Positions 31,560-43,238 of a DNA stretch of 64,000 nucleotides are shown here, piece by piece; the first letter of the stretch is position 1, and every line of letters starts with the position of its first letter. The position numbers and the translations under genes were made by a program. Source of the stretch: Euptelea pleiosperma (taxonomy: Eukaryota > Streptophyta > Magnoliopsida > Ranunculales > Eupteleaceae); NCBI GenBank assembly GCA_035048495.1, contig CM068545.1, forward strand, positions 22,912,741-22,976,740, written 5' to 3'. The notes under the pieces are model-generated. The model searched no databases. It was not told the DNA's origin and saw only the letters and a list, made by a program, of their open reading frames with translations.

Positions 31560-32243
31560 CGTACAACTGGCAAGAGTTGGTACTGATCGATCATGAATAA
31601 TCGTAGATCCTAATCGAATACTAGCTCAAAAAGGATAGAATATGGGGCACCAGGTGGTCCAAAAAGCCAAGCCAATGGGGGATGAGCACGTGGGAGAAAA
31701 ACCCTAACATAATCGTATCCAATGGAAAAGTTACTATAAAAGGAAATAGATGCCTCTAGAAAAGGGGCATGCCGCTGAACACAAGAGAAATTCTTCTTTA
31801 CGAACTCAAGCTTACTTCTAGTTCTTTTTCTTCTGGATTTGGTTCTTGGGGGAATTCTTCTCCTCTTGGGACCTAGATTTGGGAAACGTTTCGATCTCGC
31901 GAACTGTGTTATTTGCATTTATGCAGACTGGCTAACTTGAGCATATGAGTGCTTTTAGCAGGTATGCCATCTCTATGTGGAGCTCAACATTTCTTGTGAA
32001 GAGTTGTGCCCAAGATCGAGTGATAAAGGTTCATCGGCCAGATTTCACATCTCACTCACCAAGCTTAATACAATGGTCGTTTCCTTGGGGATTGTGTGGG
32101 TGAGATCTAATATTTTCCCCGACATCTTCTGGTGTCTTCTGTGGGAAATGACTATAAGTTTTCCATCTTTCAAGTGGAATCGACTAATAAGTTACAATGG
32201 TGAACATGAGGTAGATGACTATTCAAAGTGACAAACAACAAGA
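31560..32243 (+). mobile_element. Ty3/gypsy 5' LTR end, primer site and leader, plus strand
   Basis: A TATA box (ACTATAAAAGG, TATAAA 31735-31740) is followed by T/C-rich transcribed LTR-like sequence. TGGTGTCTTCTGTGGGAA (32130-32147) resembles the gypsy primer-site sequence TGGCGCCGTCTGTGGGAA, placing the LTR end near 32124 (CCCGACA). The left LTR border is uncertain. The leader is cut at 32243 by the TR-GAG insertion and resumes at 37636. Confidence 0.55.
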
Positions 32244-32653
32244 TGAAATTTCACTGTTCCGTTCTCTTTAACTCAATATACCTAGAAAGGGGGGTTGATT
32301 AGGTATTTAAAATTAATTATACCTATACAGTTTTACTGGACGATGATAAGGGAATCAAAATCGCATGCCTTAGTTGTTTGATAAAAGATTATCACAACCG
32401 ACTCAAATCGAATATACCTCCATGGTATATTTTCTTTTCGTCGTTTGATCTAATCATGATAGATTACGGAATACAAGCAAACAATCACACAACGTAAGAG
32501 ATTTTTACGTGGAAACCTTAGTCTTCACGTAGTTGGCGAAGTATGTGTACCACGACATCTTCACACTACACTAGTGCTCGTAGGAACGGTTACAAGAATA
32601 TTTTTATTTCAAACAGAATCTTTGTCAAATTGAATATGAAAATATTCCTTACA
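32244..32653 (-). repeat. TR-GAG 3' LTR (internally deleted)
   Basis: Matches the two ends of the 5' LTR but lacks the middle 1.29 kb. The join ACGTGGAAACCTTA|GTCTTCACGTAG falls on a TTAG shared by both borders, so a microhomology deletion is likely. Plus-strand border TGAAATTTCAC...CCTTACA. Confidence 0.85.
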
Positions 32654-33880
32654 ATCTCCCCCTTTAAAAATTCTCATGCATCTACTTATTTTTACCGCTA
32701 TGATTTTCTCTCCCCATTTTTGTCACAGATTGACAAAGGTGCAGAAATATAAGTATGCAATGAATATTATCATTTTCCAAGACCCCCAAGTAAATCTTTT
32801 CAAGTCAAAAATCATTTTTAATCTGCTCGAGAAAAGATAAAATGTCAAAAAAAAATTCACTCCATGAAGTCTCTCTTGATAAGCAATAAACATAGATTTT
32901 TATTAAAGAGAATTAACTAACACGTTAGTTCACTCTTTTGCTTCATCAAAAATAATAATTCTTTTAGACATAATATCATCGCAAGTTACAAATCACTAGT
33001 AATCAAAAACTCAAATATCAACAATAATATCATCATGTGTAAGTGATCTAAGTCCATCTATGGTACCGGATAAGATTTCAGTAATAATTTTTAATAAGTA
33101 TCAGAATCTGGAGGTAACCTGTATCCGATCATAAAATTCTCATTAGAGTTATTAAGGGATCTCACATACGCTCATGTATATGGGTATTTGCTGATGGATA
33201 AGAATTTTTCTAGCAAATTGGCTGTCTTTTACACCATTTTTATTCACTTTGAATATAGGTAGCTTTCACTCTCCATGTAGGTAGCCCTTTTCTGCAGCAA
33301 TGAGAATCAGATTTCAATTTCAAACAAGGCCATACAGATGGCATTCACTCTAACTTTTGTGGAGGTAGCTATTTTCTTAAAAAAGTAACTCTCATTGGGA
33401 AGCCAACAGTCGACTATAGTGCAGTTTCGAAATCAACTGAAGGCAGAAACACTATTAATTTGAAGTTATAATCAGTAAAGGTTTATTCCCAATTCCAATA
33501 ATACAAGATTTCACACCTCTATCAAATCCATTCCCACAGAAATAATCAGTGTGCATATGAATGTGAGATATACTGTTTCAATAATCTTCTAATGCACACT
33601 AGTAAAAATTGACCAATCATAATAATTAAAAGATATAATACACAGATTGGCAAAAATTTTACTAACAGTTAAGTCATTTTTCTTGGAAGTCTCAGAAATT
33701 ACTGCTCATCAAAATCGTATAATCAAATAATAATTTTAACATTCTTCTGAACACTTGATCTTTTGATTTTCTGAAATATTATCAATTTTTATTCTTTAAA
33801 AAACGAAGTAAAATCAAAACGAAAAAAAATATCCTTAAAAAATAAGAATGGAAAACACGAGGGGATAGAGAGCACATTGC

Positions 33881-34669
33881 TTAAAAATATGACATTGACG
33901 AACATTTTTCCTTTAGAGAATCTTTCCTAACCCACACAGATGTGAGTTTGGTAGATAAATCAATTCTCTTAGGATCTTTCCTCTTTTCAGTTACATAACT
34001 CTGAGGTTGTATGAATTTCTCAAGGGACTCAATCTCCTTGATTAATTCTCTAGACCTTTCCAGTAGGTCTTTCATCTTCCTAGATAACACATCCAAATAA
34101 TTTATCTCATAATGTGTCTTCATAAGAATTCTCTGACTTTTCATACTCTGAGTGGTATTCACCATTTTTTCTAGAGGATTTGGATGTCCTCATCTCAACT
34201 TGTGACAGTCTCTAATCACATGACCAATGTTTTTGTAGTACTTGCACTGACTACTGCTTTTGACCATTTTGATTGGGTCATTGATCTGAGTGGGAATAGC
34301 TTGGGCTTTAACAAAAATCGCCTTTGAGGAAGACCATTTTTCTTGATTGTTTTTGTAACCCAAATCCTGTTTGTCTCCATAGACTTTTTTCATACGAAGA
34401 ATCTCATTAAGCTTTGCAGAACTGGATGAGAATCCTGACACATCCCTCTTTGATTTAAGAATCTCATTCTCCAGGGATTCCTTACGTGTCATACAAGTTT
34501 GGAATTCACATTCTAGTGACTTATTCCTCTTTAGCAGAGACTCATTCTCTTACTCTAAATTAGTTATCAACACTTTTAATTTTTCAGTGTCAATCACTAA
34601 GACTTCATTTTCAGAGTCAAGACATTTAACCCTATCAGATAAAACTTTGTTAGCCTTGATGAATTTTAT
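33881..34669 (-). pseudogene. TR-GAG downstream coding remnant (second knuckle, coiled coil)
   Basis: After the gag stop the minus strand continues in related coding sequence. 34669-34500 is a Leu/Lys/Glu coiled-coil-like stretch with stops. 34492-34190 ends in a second knuckle C-x2-Y-x4-H-x4-C (QCKYYKNIGHVIRDC, near 34247-34203). 34165-33881 is another helical, charged segment. The order knuckle 1, coiled coil, knuckle 2 equals that in copia-1. Protease would come next and is missing. 32666-33880 is AT-rich non-coding interior. Confidence 0.7.
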
Positions 34670-35839
34670 CTATTCCTCAAACAGTTCTTTCACACGAACA
34701 GCCGAGTCATCCGAGTCCCCATCGTAAGAGTCTTCCGAACTCTCATCATCACTTTTCTTGGACTCTCCATGAAATCCATAGGGACTATTGAAACGAGCAA
34801 CAAAAGCTGTATACTTATCAGTCTTTTCATTGCTATCTGAATTATTAGAATGATCTTCTGATTCTTCATCCCATGTGGCATTGAATGCTTTTGCCTTGCC
34901 CTTATATTCTTCTTTGTTTAGGCATACATTAGCAAAGTGACCAAAACCCTTACATTTAAAATATTGGGATTCGCTTGAGCGACTTTCCTTAGGGTTCCTA
35001 TCACTTCTGTTGCCTCTCTCATGAGGTCTGGCATGTTCCATAGTTTTATCAAACTGTTTATTGTTCTTGAATCTATCGTTTTTAGAACAAAAAAACTTTT
35101 TGAATTTTTTCACGAATAATGTCATTTCTACTTCAGAGTCAACATCTGACTCAGAATCTTGAGCTTCAGAAACTTTAAGGGCAATTCCTTTTGATTTCTT
35201 TGGCTGTCTCAAATTCATCTCATAAGTTTGTAGAGACCCAACCAGCTCATCAACTTTGAGAGAGTCAACATCTTTGCTCTCCTCAATAGCAGTGACCTTA
35301 GCCTGAAATCTATCAGGTAAGGATCTTAAAATTTTTCGAGCAACTTTTGATTCAGGAATGACCTCACCCAAGTTGTGTGCAGAGTTCACAATATCACTGA
35401 GTTGAGCATAGAACTCAGTGAAAGTATCATTCTCATCCATTCTCATGGATTCGAACTTAGAAGTCAGCATTTGAAGTTTGGAGATCTTAACGGCTGACGT
35501 TCCTTCATGTGTGACTCTAAGTATGTCCAATGCTTCTTTAGCTAGGGAACAAGTAGAGATTCTTCTAAACTCATTCTTATCAACAGCATTAAAAATAGCA
35601 TTTAACCATTTGCTATTAAGACAACAATAGTCTATGTCCTCTTTAGTCCAGTCGTTTTTAGGTTTAAGAATGATTTTATCTCCTACTTCCATTGTGGGTG
35701 GTGACCAACCATCCACTACAGACATCCAGACTCTTTCATCAATGGACTTTAGAAAAGTCATCATCTTAGCCTTCCAATAAGCATAGTCTTCCCCATCAAA
35801 CAATAGAGGTCTGGATGTATTTTCACCTTCCCTTTGCAT
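34670..35839 (-). CDS. TR-GAG gag protein, 389 aa
   Basis: Uninterrupted frame from an ATG (35839) 70 bp or so inside the primer site. N-terminus LLFDGEDYAYWKAKMMTFLK and the block THEGTSAVKISKLQMLTSKF...KILRSLPDRFQAKVTAIEES are the UBN2-type copia gag core. A Lys-rich segment follows. A zinc knuckle of unusual form Y-x2-C-x4-H-x4-C (QYFKCKGFGHFANVC, near 34965-34925) precedes an acidic Ser/Asp-rich tail. Gag packages element RNA into particles. The frame is intact although no pol is present, consistent with a non-autonomous element that kept gag under selection or inserted recently. It is homologous to copia-1 gag but from a different family. Confidence 0.85.
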   Translation of the reverse strand: MQREGENTSRPLLFDGEDYAYWKAKMMTFLKSIDERVWMSVVDGWSPPTMEVGDKIILKPKNDWTKEDIDYCCLNSKWLNAIFNAVDKNEFRRISTCSLAKEALDILRVTHEGTSAVKISKLQMLTSKFESMRMDENDTFTEFYAQLSDIVNSAHNLGEVIPESKVARKILRSLPDRFQAKVTAIEESKDVDSLKVDELVGSLQTYEMNLRQPKKSKGIALKVSEAQDSESDVDSEVEMTLFVKKFKKFFCSKNDRFKNNKQFDKTMEHARPHERGNRSDRNPKESRSSESQYFKCKGFGHFANVCLNKEEYKGKAKAFNATWDEESEDHSNNSDSNEKTDKYTAFVARFNSPYGFHGESKKSDDESSEDSYDGDSDDSAVRVKELFEE

Positions 35840-35929
35840 TTTGACAAATTAATGAAAATTGACTTGTTTCTCAGGAATCTAAATTCAGGTGATTAAACCT
35901 TAACCAGAAATACCCGCTCTAATACCAAT

Positions 35930-37630
35930 TAAAATTTCACCGGTCCGTTCTCTTTAACTCAATATACCTAGAAGGGGGGGTTGATTATGTATTTAAAATT
36001 AATTATACCTACACAGTTTTACTGGACGATAGTAAGGGAATCAAAATCGCATGCGTTAGTTGTTTGATAAAAGATTATCACAACCGACTCAAATTGAATA
36101 TACCTCCGCGGTATATTTTCTTTTCATCGTTTGATCTAATCAGGATAGATTGCGGAATACAAACAAACAATCACACAAGGCAAGAGATTTTTACGTGGAA
36201 ACCTTAGCCAAAGAAAAACCACGGGACCACGTCGAGACGGAAAGTATCACTAACTGAAAAGTAAAACGAAACAAAGGTTACCTACGCAGCACCGTTGAAA
36301 ATACAGCTTCCAACCTTAGCCAAGGCCTACTGTCGATGAGTCCACGACATCTGAATCAATGCTACGAATCCACGCGCGCCCTTCTAGTCAAGAAGCCTTA
36401 TCCGCTTGTTCATTTTGGTACACCCCAAACCTACCGTCGATCGGTTCCTCCGATCTTAATTCTCAACACTCCCGTCTTTGCAGAAGGTGAAGGATTCAGT
36501 ACACCCTAAACCCTAAGTTGCTCAAATGGTGTTGAGTCACACTTGTACACTCAGGCTACTAGGTTGAATATAGAAGTGGAAAACCTAAGCTGATGAAAAG
36601 ATCAAGCTCTTAGCTTTGATCAATAAGAGAACATGCTCACAAGATGTGAATGGAAAATAAGCTTCTTGCTCTTCGAATGGACACTCTAATAAATATAACA
36701 TTTACTTCTCTCTCTTGAATATTGAGTCACTCTGTGTCTCTGTGTGTGTATAGAGAAGGCATAGAAGGGTTCTATTTATAGAATTCCAAGACCCTGAGTC
36801 GTGTGAAACATAGGATAATGGAACCAAGAATTTTGGATCTGAGAAAGACCAATTTTGTTCGAGGTCCAATCGATTGTATACTTGGTCCAATCGATTGGGC
36901 CATGTCCAATCGATTGGGGATAAGTGTCCAATCGATTGGACTCAATAAGATTTCTGTTCCGAAGGCACCAATCAATTGCACATAGTTCTTCAATCGATTT
37001 GACTCATATAACTTTCTGTCCCGAAAGCTCTAATCGATTTCACAGAGTCTCCAATCGATTGTGCTCAGATAGATTTCTGTCCCGAAGGCTCCAATCGATT
37101 TCACAGAGTCTCCAATCGATTGTGCTCAAATAAGTTTCTGCCTTGTAGTCTCTAATCGATTACACAGTGTCTCCAATCGATTGGACTCAAATAAGTTTCT
37201 GCCTTGTAGTCTCCAATCGATTACACAGTGTCTCCAATCGATTGGGCTATGTCCAATCGATTGGGAATACATGTCCAATCGATTGGACTATCCCATTAGT
37301 CAATATAATTGACGTAGACATGGGTCTATCCAATGACTAAGTTTGACCATTATATTTTGTTCATTTTAATCAACTCCTATGGCCATTAAGTCACTTACCT
37401 TCCTAATCGAGCGTACACGATCAGTAACTAACAAATCAGCAATTACTCAAATGCCCCATGCCATCAACCATCTGATTATTGTTGTCTCTGTCTTTTAGTC
37501 TTCACGTAGTTGGCGAAGTATGCATACCACGACATCTTCACACTACACTAGTGCTTGTAGGAACGGTTACAAGAATATTTTTATGTCAAACGAAATCTTT
37601 GCCAAATTGAATATGAAAATATTCCATATA
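35930..37630 (-). repeat. TR-GAG 5' LTR, 1.7 kb
   Basis: Plus-strand borders TAAAATTTCACC (35930) and ATTCCATATA (37630). It contains the 1.29 kb missing from the 3' LTR, including GGTACACCCCAAACCTACC, which recurs in the LTR at 39235-40375, and the CCAATCGATTGG array. Confidence 0.9.
36864..37293. repeat. CCAATCGATTGG minisatellite in the LTR
   Basis: About 17 to 20 copies of the palindromic 12-mer CCAATCGATTGG or one-base variants, singly or with 20-25 bp spacers (AAATAAGTTTCTGCCTTGTA, CAAGTGTCTC-like). Spacer pairs repeat in near-identical units between 37030 and 37235. Fewer copies occur in the LTR at 39235-40375 (39840-40005). Confidence 0.85.
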
Positions 37631-37635
37631 CAAGA

Positions 37636-39225
37636 CCCTCACGATGACTTGAGGACACTCTAATGGAGAGGAAGAAAATCAAAGAAGAAAAATAAAAACA
37701 GTAGACCATCATCATCTGCCTCCAAGAGGAGAATGACCAACTAAAATATCAATTAGAAAAATGACCCATGGAAGTGGATCATATATCAGTTAACAATGAC
37801 ATAGGGCGACAAGAGGGGGCAGAACCGAACTACCATTCGTCTAACAGACATGTTAGTTCAGATTCAAAAGAATCTGACCTCAGGAACTTGAAGAATAAGT
37901 GCATGGACTAGCAGACATGTTAGTTCATATTCAAAAGAATCTGACCTCAGGAACCCAAAAAATAAGTGCATGGATTCATACATGTCAGAAGTCGCTCGAA
38001 ATCCTCAAATATAATCCATGTACCGCAATGAAGTTGACGCTGCCATGAATCACCTGCTATATTTCAGAAAGGTCATGACCATGTGGGAGTTCGATGATCG
38101 ATTGATGTGTAGGATTTTTCATCAACTCTAAGTGACGAAGTACTCATCTAGTTTAACCAGCTTCCACCGTGATCCATTCTAGACTTCAAGGAGCTGAGCA
38201 CACTGTTCAACGGATAGTACTCCTAGAATCGGCTACCTAAGAAGGATGTCGATGTGATGTTTGACATCAGAAAGGAGCAAAGGGAGACATTGCGAGAACT
38301 TATTAAAAGATTCTAATCAATAGTGCTCCCCGTAGAAGACTATGATGACAAGCACATGGTCATAGCCTAATTCATAAGGCACTACCCATCGTTTCAGGGC
38401 TCTAATACTCCCTAATGAAGAACCGGCCAGGCAACGTGGAGATCCTATATGAAAGAACAGAGAAGTATGCAAAACTGGAGGATGATGTATTCTAGCATAG
38501 GCGTAAGTGAGCAACCACAGTCCACAAAGTGGATAGTTTGGTAGACACCAACAAATTAAAGAAGAAAGGGAAGAAAAAAGCCTGATAGGATGATGACTGG
38601 GGGCCATTCTCTCAGAGAGATGAGAGATTTTACTCCCCTCAACACAACAGCTAGGCAAATCCTCGATAGGATCAATGACAAAAAGTTCTTAAGGTGGTCG
38701 AGACCTGTATCGCCTAATGATAAAAGAGGGGGACAATTTGAAGTACTGTGCATTTGATAAATATCATGGGCATGTCACTGACAAGTGTTGGGCCTAGAAG
38801 CATAGAATAGAAGATTTGATCGGTTAAGGCCATCTGAAAGCATTCGTCGATGTAGATTTAGATAGAACGCAGCAGGAGAGCAGGCCCCAGAGAACAGAGT
38901 AGCGACCTCACCCCCGAAGCCTGGGATGGTTATTCATGTCATTTATAGAAATGCCCGTAGTCTCTCATAGAAAGAGTCCAAGAGGTAGAATGAGGAAAAT
39001 GTGAAAGATTGAGCACTTGAAAGAAGTGCTACAGATATCACTTGGTCCAAAGCTTACGGATCCCATTGATATTATTAAAGAGACAACATTCTCCTTCACT
39101 GATAGAGACTTGGAGGGGGTGGATCACCCTCATGTAGACGCCTTGATCCTCACCCTACCAGTGGCAATCTTTAAAGTTAAGATAATTCTAATTGATCTCG
39201 ACAGTTAAGACGAGATACCCATTGT
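37636..39225 (+). pseudogene. Ty3/gypsy gag-protease remnant, plus strand
   Basis: Continues the gypsy element split at 32243. FDIRKEQRETLRELIKRF then VEDYDDKHMVIA (38255-38370) and EKYAKLEDD (38465) fit the gypsy retrotransposon-gag domain. CAFDKYHGHVTDKCW...LIG.GHLKAFV (38745-38855) is the gag C-terminal Cys/His segment. SFTDRDLEGVDHPHVDAL then IILIDLDS (39085-39208) is the protease start, where the catalytic DTG has become DLD. A 77-bp duplication (TAGCAGACATGTTAGTTCA...) lies at 37840-37975. No RT or integrase follows, because the next sequence is another LTR. Confidence 0.7.
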
Positions 39226-39234
39226 TGAAGCTTG

Positions 39235-40375
39235 CAGAAGTTACTTACGCAGCACCGTTACCTACAGCATACAACCCTTAGCTAACTGTCGATGCGTCCA
39301 CCTTCTCTAGGTCCATGCGTCACGTCCACAAGCGCCCTTCCGATCCTGATCCCCTTGTTGTTAATTGTTCAGTTTGGTACACCCCAAACCTACCCTTTGA
39401 CCTATACACCCCAGTTTTATTTACACTTCTCAGTCTAGTCTTGAGAGTGAAGGATTCTATACACCCCGACTCCTCAAATGTTGCTCAATAGTGATTGAGT
39501 CACACGTGATACTCTCTAACTTACTAGGTTGGTTTTTTAAATGATAACCTAGGCAGATGTTCCATCAAGCTTAGTAATGAAGTGAGAACTTCAAGCTATG
39601 ATCATAGAGAGAAAAAACCTAAAAGGGATTAAAATGGCTAACTTGGGTTTTTCTCTATAGAGGCTCAACTCTCATATAATAAAAATTTTATAGATTTTTA
39701 AGTTTTGTCTCAGTAAATATGTATCTAGTAATAGCCATGGGATGGCCTTATATAATGAGAGCTAATAGCCTGGAGTTAGCAAGAGGTGCAAGAGTGGAGA
39801 ACTAAATTTCCAGATCTGAAAAGACTCATTCCTTCATCAGTCCAATCGATTGGACTTCTCAGAAGTTTTATCTTTTGATGTCCAATCGATTGTACATACG
39901 GTCCAATCATTTGGACTTTCTCGGGAGTTCTATCCATCGATGTCCAATCGATTGGTAACATGGTCCAATAGATTATGCGGTCTTGTCCAATCGATTGGAC
40001 TTCTCCGAGTTCAGTTTCTAAAGTGGCTTTGAGCCCTGAACTGAAGTCTTGCTCCATGATTTAGATTTTTGGCAAATTGATAAATTAAATCTCCTATATC
40101 TACGGCTACGAAGTCACTTACCATTCTAACATGTGGGTACGTTCATAAACGGACAAACCACGATTCTTCAGATGAATCAATCTTTAATGTTCTTAGTCTT
40201 TAGTCTTTATCTTTTAGTCTTCAGGCAATCAATGAGTGATGCGTACTACGACATACTCAAGGCATCCCTAACACACGTAGCATCGGTTACATAGTGTTTT
40301 ATGACACAAAGAATTATGCCAAACTTTTATGACACAGAGAATTATGACAAACAGAATATGAATATAATCCTTACA
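39235..40375 (-). repeat. Solo or truncated copia LTR related to the TR-GAG LTR
   Basis: Shares ACTTACGCAGCACCGTT, GTTTGGTACACCCCAAACCT, GTGAAGGATTCTATACACCC, the CCAATCGATTGG motifs and the terminal ATATAATCCTTACA (40375) with the LTR at 35930-37630, but is clearly diverged. The end that would abut the primer site is missing. Confidence 0.7.
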
Positions 40376-41600
40376 TATATTTTCTCCCCGAGATGTTCTG
40401 GACGTCCCAATTCCACCGTTATTCTTAGACGACATGTTTCAGACCCTAATTCTCTAGAAAATGGAATTCCCATAGATGATGCCAAAAGTATGTGGGTAAA
40501 AATTCCAACACCCCTAGAGATCTGAAGCAAGTCTGAGATGAATAATGAAAAATCAGAGATCATGGACGAGAGATCCCTGCATAGACTCCACACAATAGAC
40601 ACAAATGAACCAATAGAGTGTGACCACGGGAAGAGCCTTTGATGCAAAAGTCAAATAAACCAATGGAAGAAATAATTACATAATAAACTGATATTCACTC
40701 CCCTTAACATGTGTGTTACCCATGTTTCTCTTATCGTCTGACGTGATTCAGGGACGTATCTCATGGTCTTACTATTTGAATCCGAGAAAAACCTTTTTTA
40801 GATTCACCAACGTTGTACATAGATTGATGAGCTCTTGGTAGAGATCTTAGATTAAAATCCCGGCTCTCCTTATTTTAACCATATTCACACCAACGCTCTT
40901 GAAAACCAATCTTTACTTGACTGGGCCAGGTATTAGTCTTCTCGGCCAGGTTAGGTTCTCAGATGTTATCACTTTAACAGTAGCCGAGAACTCCCTATCT
41001 CAGCCCTCTGGATCTTTCATCAACTACGTTATCAAAGAGGCATATGGAGCGCATGCTTCTTGGCATATACCGAGCACATGCCACTAATCCACGTGTCACC
41101 ATCTCAGCTATCCACGTGTAGGGTGCGGATATTGGAACCAACAAGTGAACAAACATGTTAAAAAGTGGAATGGTTGGTGGTGATAATAAAGTAGCTAAAA
41201 ACGCCTTACTTTTTCTTTTCTTATGGAGCGAAGACATGTTTCTTTCATCTTTCGAAACAAATTTCAATGTCGATCTTCCATTTCTTTCTGATCACTTTGT
41301 GAACTGATTGCACATCCCCTGAGAAATTTATTTTGGTTGTTTTCTATTTTCATACATATACTCTGATATATAGTTGTTTTATGTTTAATCTTCATTATTG
41401 ATTTGTCCTAAATATCCTTTCTCATGATCGAGCGATACAAATCAATTTAGAAGCTTTTAAGATTATACATCTGGGCTTGTATTCTTTCACTGATTGAAGT
41501 CTTGCGGTGTAGTTGCTTTAAGAGATCAGGTTCTGCTATCGTTTCTTCTTCTTCTTCCTTTTCTGCAATCTTTGGTTTTCTCCAAGTGTGTGTTTGGTTA
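40376..41600. other. Unassigned intergenic DNA
   Basis: No convincing gene. 40920-41110 (GGGCCAGGTATTAGTCTTCT, CCACGTGTCACCATCTCAGC) looks LTR-like but unpaired. 41445-41590 matches the unidentified segment at 28928-29050. Confidence 0.4.
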
Positions 41601-43238
41601 ACTACTCATTAGCCATAGAGCTGTACGTAACCAAAAATTTAGATATCTACCGAGAACCCAAAAACTATGTTTGGCTTTTCCACGAGTTGCCTCCTATAAA
41701 ATTAGGTGGGACCCACATATGAAATGGGGATATTTTATGGGCCTCACCCTAAGTGTATATAGGGTATAGGTAAATTCAGAAAAATTTAAAACCCCACAAC
41801 GCTGTATGTGTCAAGTCACATACAGGGAAAATTCATGGGTCAATGGGTCCGAAAGAGTATGCCACATGACATTTTTTAGGGTGAAACATCGAACTTTGAT
41901 GTCCATGATCTACCCATATGAACACGTGCCACTCCTCTAGTAGATAAATAAGAAGTAGATATAAATATTTAAAACTTAAAAGTCTAAATTACTCGTGATC
42001 ATATAAATTAGTGAAAGTGCAGGGATATTTTTGGAACCTTCTTGTCAACCATCCTATCATATAATGGCAATACAAGTGGAGTCCAGTTTCGATCACAAAC
42101 GTCTTTGCTCACGGACGCTCACCAACGTCCATATGAGCCACCTCTTAGAGAACACTGACCATATATATTTGCCCCATCCCCAAGTGGATCTATATATCAA
42201 AAATCAGCGTCTGTTGACTTTTATCCATTGGATTTTAGTCTTTTTCATGGGTCGATTTTCATCTGTGTGATTCAAGCATTATTTGGGTACTCAGATCAAC
42301 GACTAGAAATCACCATTCTGATTGGTGATTTCCATATGTTGATTTAAGCACCAAAAATAATTACTTGAATCAATCACAAATACCCCATGAAAAATGATCT
42401 AATCCAATGGAAATAGATCATCAATCAAGCAAAGATTTGATATGTAGGTCCATCAAGGTAGGCCAATCACTCATAGGTCAGTGAGCCTGAAAAGAGTGTG
42501 CCACATGGTGTATTTTTGTGTTCCCCACAGGACAACAGGAAAAATTCGCCTCATGCCAAATTTTTTGGATGTTTGGCCCACCCCTTAGTGGACCTACCCA
42601 CCAAAAAGCAACCCAATTGGTGATTTCTCACCATTGGGTCTGAGACTCATTTTAATAAAGCTCGATTCCAAAGAATAAATCTCTCCTTGAGTAGTGATCG
42701 AATCACGGATGAGAAAAAAATTTATGTTCGAAAGTCGATGCTCGCATTTCCAAAAGTTACCATGTAAGAACTTGGGTTAATTGAGGACTTCACTGACCTT
42801 ATTTCCTCAAGTGCCCTCTTGCCTAGAAATTCAAAGCAATAGCTTCAAAACTACTTTTGCCGATTCTTCTTTATTATCAATTGGGTTTCGCTGAATCCCA
42901 AGCTCATTTTCCTTTGGTGTAGTTCTTGTTCAACTTTTCCATTTCACCAAGATCTGCTTAGATTAAATAATCTTCTTCTTTTTTTGCTTTTCTCTTTTCC
43001 ACACTTAAATTTCCTCACTTATTGAAGTCATCAAGAGTTGTTGTAAGATGTAACTAATTATCTTTTTCCTTGTCAAAATTCTATTCTTTAAGGGCTCTTA
43101 CTAGTTTTCATCTATATTGTTTGGATTTTTATTCCATTTTTAGTGTCTTCTTAATTTTTTTCAGACCTGGTTTAGTACTATTTATGTTCAAAGGATTGAT
43201 TTGTCAGACTTCTTTTGTAATTGTGTAGTGTATGGACC
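41601..43238 (+). promoter_or_regulatory. NLR-C 5' flank, duplicated region
   Basis: 41830-42110 matches 55890-56100 upstream of NLR-E (GGGTGAAACATC, ACTTTGATGTCCATGATCTA, GTGGAGTCCAGTTT). 42130-42840 matches the NLR-B and NLR-D flanks. 42840-43238 (TTCAAAACTACTTTTGCCGA, TTCTTGTTCAACTTTTCC) matches 57010-57190 and 58090-58260. The last 400 bp are therefore the likely 5' leader shared by the cluster. A splice-acceptor-like TTAATTTTTTTCAG at about 43154 suggests a possible leader intron. No clear TATA box chosen. Confidence 0.55.

Larger units (their letters stand above)
32244..37630 (-). mobile_element. TR-GAG: gag-only Ty1/copia element nested in gypsy DNA
   Basis: LTRs at 32244-32653 (3', shortened) and 35930-37630 (5') share both ends. 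A 5-bp duplication CAAGA flanks the element (32239-32243, 37631-37635). On the minus strand the 5' LTR is followed by the primer site TGGTATTAGAGCGGG (35925-35911), and AAAGGGGGAGAT (polypurine tract) precedes the 3' LTR at 32665-32654. The interior has gag and a trailing coding remnant but no protease, integrase, reverse transcriptase or RNase H, so it must have moved with help from another copia element. Confidence 0.9.

Noticed and set aside
36864..37293. CRISPR-like array because of regular short repeats and spacers
   Set aside because: Repeats are 12-bp palindromes inside a plant LTR, and spacers are themselves repeated; no cas genes, nuclear plant context.
38317..38658. Minus-strand open frame of 113 codons
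   Set aside because: Shadow of the plus-strand gypsy gag remnant, which has recognisable motifs.
43221..43238. Longer NLR-C start from a TTG codon, or the ATG at 43231
   Set aside because: Plant nuclear genes start at ATG; the 43231 ATG is out of frame and stops early. ATG 43239 aligns with the NLR-D start.
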